NCBI GenBank assembly: GCA_031283505.1
Contig: JAITBO010000189.1
Location: forward strand, 1-6,861
Direction: 5' to 3'
Length of the DNA: 6,861 nucleotides
Source: Treponema sp.
Lineage (GTDB): Bacteria > Spirochaetota > Spirochaetia > Treponematales > Breznakiellaceae
Shown: piece after piece, positions 6,592 through 6,861 of the stretch
Position numbering within the stretch: position 1 is the stretch's first letter
Layout: every line of letters begins with the position of its first letter
Notes under the pieces: model-generated
The model's input: the letters and a program-made list of their open reading frames with translations, nothing else
The model's database searches: none
Told to the model about the DNA's origin: nothing
Position numbers and translations under genes: made by a program

Positions 6592-6634
6592 AATTGTCTT
6601 CAATCATGATGGGACAATATCTCAAACTGCATAG
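6491..6634 (+). pseudogene. orphan C-terminal coding remnant in the +1 frame
   Basis: Read in the frame of 6491, this stretch gives GPSGEPFVYGDYGAV, then VLLYLLLPSGEIRHKGNVEI, then VFNHDGTISQTA, and a TAG at 6632-6634. The alternating hydrophobic pattern, the turns at PSGE and NHDGT, and the ordinary composition look like a real beta-rich protein end, in contrast to the Trp/Arg-rich overlapping frame. There is no start codon or ribosome binding site for it, and a TGA at 6455 closes its frame upstream. It is either the true end of the preceding gene after a frameshift, or the end of another gene fused there. I do not recognise the family. Confidence 0.5.
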
Positions 6635-6638
6635 TTTG
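6623..6638. repeat. short perfect inverted repeat (hairpin)
   Basis: CAAACT at 6623-6628 and AGTTTG at 6633-6638 pair perfectly around a four-base GCAT loop, spanning the TAG that ends the orphan coding remnant. Six A residues follow closely on the plus strand. A rho-independent terminator would need a T-run 3' of the stem, which neither strand has, so its function is unclear. Confidence 0.35.
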
Positions 6639-6709
6639 CAAAAAATCATATTCGTCATCATGCTCATACCTTAAACACTCCCTTATTACCTGTCACGCCG
6701 CGCCGCCGC

Positions 6710-6861
6710 CTACACCCCGTCAAACAGCGTCCGTTCTTTTGTCTTCAATTTCCAGCCGCTTGCGCCGGAACGCTCCCCGATGTCTTCCAAAACGCCTAAA
6801 ATGGTTTGGTGTTCCGGGGTTACGCCGTTTTTCAATAAGGGCAGTATCGCCAGGACAATCT
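6710..6861 (-). CDS. C-terminal fragment of an unrecognised minus-strand gene
   Basis: The last 49 codons of a gene enter from the right edge and end at TAG 6712-6710. They read IVLAILPLLKNGVTPEHQTI, LGVLEDIGERSGASGWKLKT and KERTLFDGV. The composition is ordinary (Leu/Ile-rich helix, then a basic/acidic segment), while the other two minus-strand frames hit early stops or give Arg/Pro-rich sequence, so this is probably the coding frame. I do not recognise the protein. It converges on the phage-like genes, with a gap of about 75 bp to the remnant at 6491-6634. No terminator is evident between them. Confidence 0.5.
   Translation of the reverse strand, partial: IVLAILPLLKNGVTPEHQTILGVLEDIGERSGASGWKLKTKERTLFDGV

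Noticed and set aside
6623..6645. The hairpin CAAACT-GCAT-AGTTTG as a transcription terminator.
   Set aside because: The stem is only six AT-rich pairs, and neither strand has a T-run after it.
6554..6667. A 37-codon minus-strand frame starting MSMMTNMIFCKLC with AAGGGAG upstream.
   Set aside because: It is antisense to the more protein-like plus-strand remnant, is very short, and has no recognisable motif; the ribosome-like site alone is not enough.
1..6861. CRISPR arrays, tRNA or rRNA genes, insertion-sequence ends.
   Set aside because: I saw no regularly spaced repeats, no cloverleaf-like or rRNA-like segments, and no transposase frame; apart from the diverged flavodoxin repeat and the operator dyads, no repeat stood out by eye.

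Overview
This window looks like a chromosomal accessory region of an anaerobic, roughly half-GC bacterium. The gene style (oxygen-sensitive Fe-S aldo-keto reductase, exported flavodoxins, a DUF362 lipoprotein, phage connector genes of a type I associate with gut treponemes) suggests a termite-gut-like Treponema or another spirochaete. That taxonomic guess comes from recalled sequence style, not from a search.

Positions 1-4660 hold a tightly packed minus-strand operon, read from right to left. In transcription order it encodes: an aldo-keto reductase with a C-terminal double 4Fe-4S domain (4660-3533); a truncated exported flavodoxin of about 61 residues (3519-3334); an exported protein with two carboxymuconolactone decarboxylase-like domains and a cupin (3337-2186); a second exported flavodoxin interrupted by an in-frame TAA (2173-1592); a classical aldo-keto reductase (1542-538); and a DUF362 lipoprotein cut by the left edge (524-1). 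Gaps are 0-50 bp, nearly every start has a strong Shine-Dalgarno, several of these overlap the previous stop codon, and one junction is an ATGA overlap.

Positions 4661-4787 are a divergent control region, followed on the plus strand by a TetR-type regulator (4788-5420). Two similar dyads, about 33 bp apart and facing each other as a 14-bp imperfect inverted repeat, frame the putative promoters. This suggests that the TetR protein controls both its own gene and the redox operon. A plausible joint role is reduction or disposal of reactive carbonyls or quinone-like compounds, with some members exported. The substrate is not visible in the sequence.

Positions 5421-5515 are a short gap without a convincing terminator. 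From 5516 the content changes to phage or gene-transfer-agent morphogenesis genes on the plus strand: a gp6/gp8-like head-tail connector (5516-6151) and a small second protein (6154 onward). The second gene appears broken. Its frame loses sense near 6490-6500, while the +1 frame then encodes a convincing 45-residue tail ending at 6634. A minus-strand coding fragment (6861-6710) enters from the right edge. The right end therefore looks like a rearranged phage-gene remnant, with no capsid, portal or terminase gene in view.
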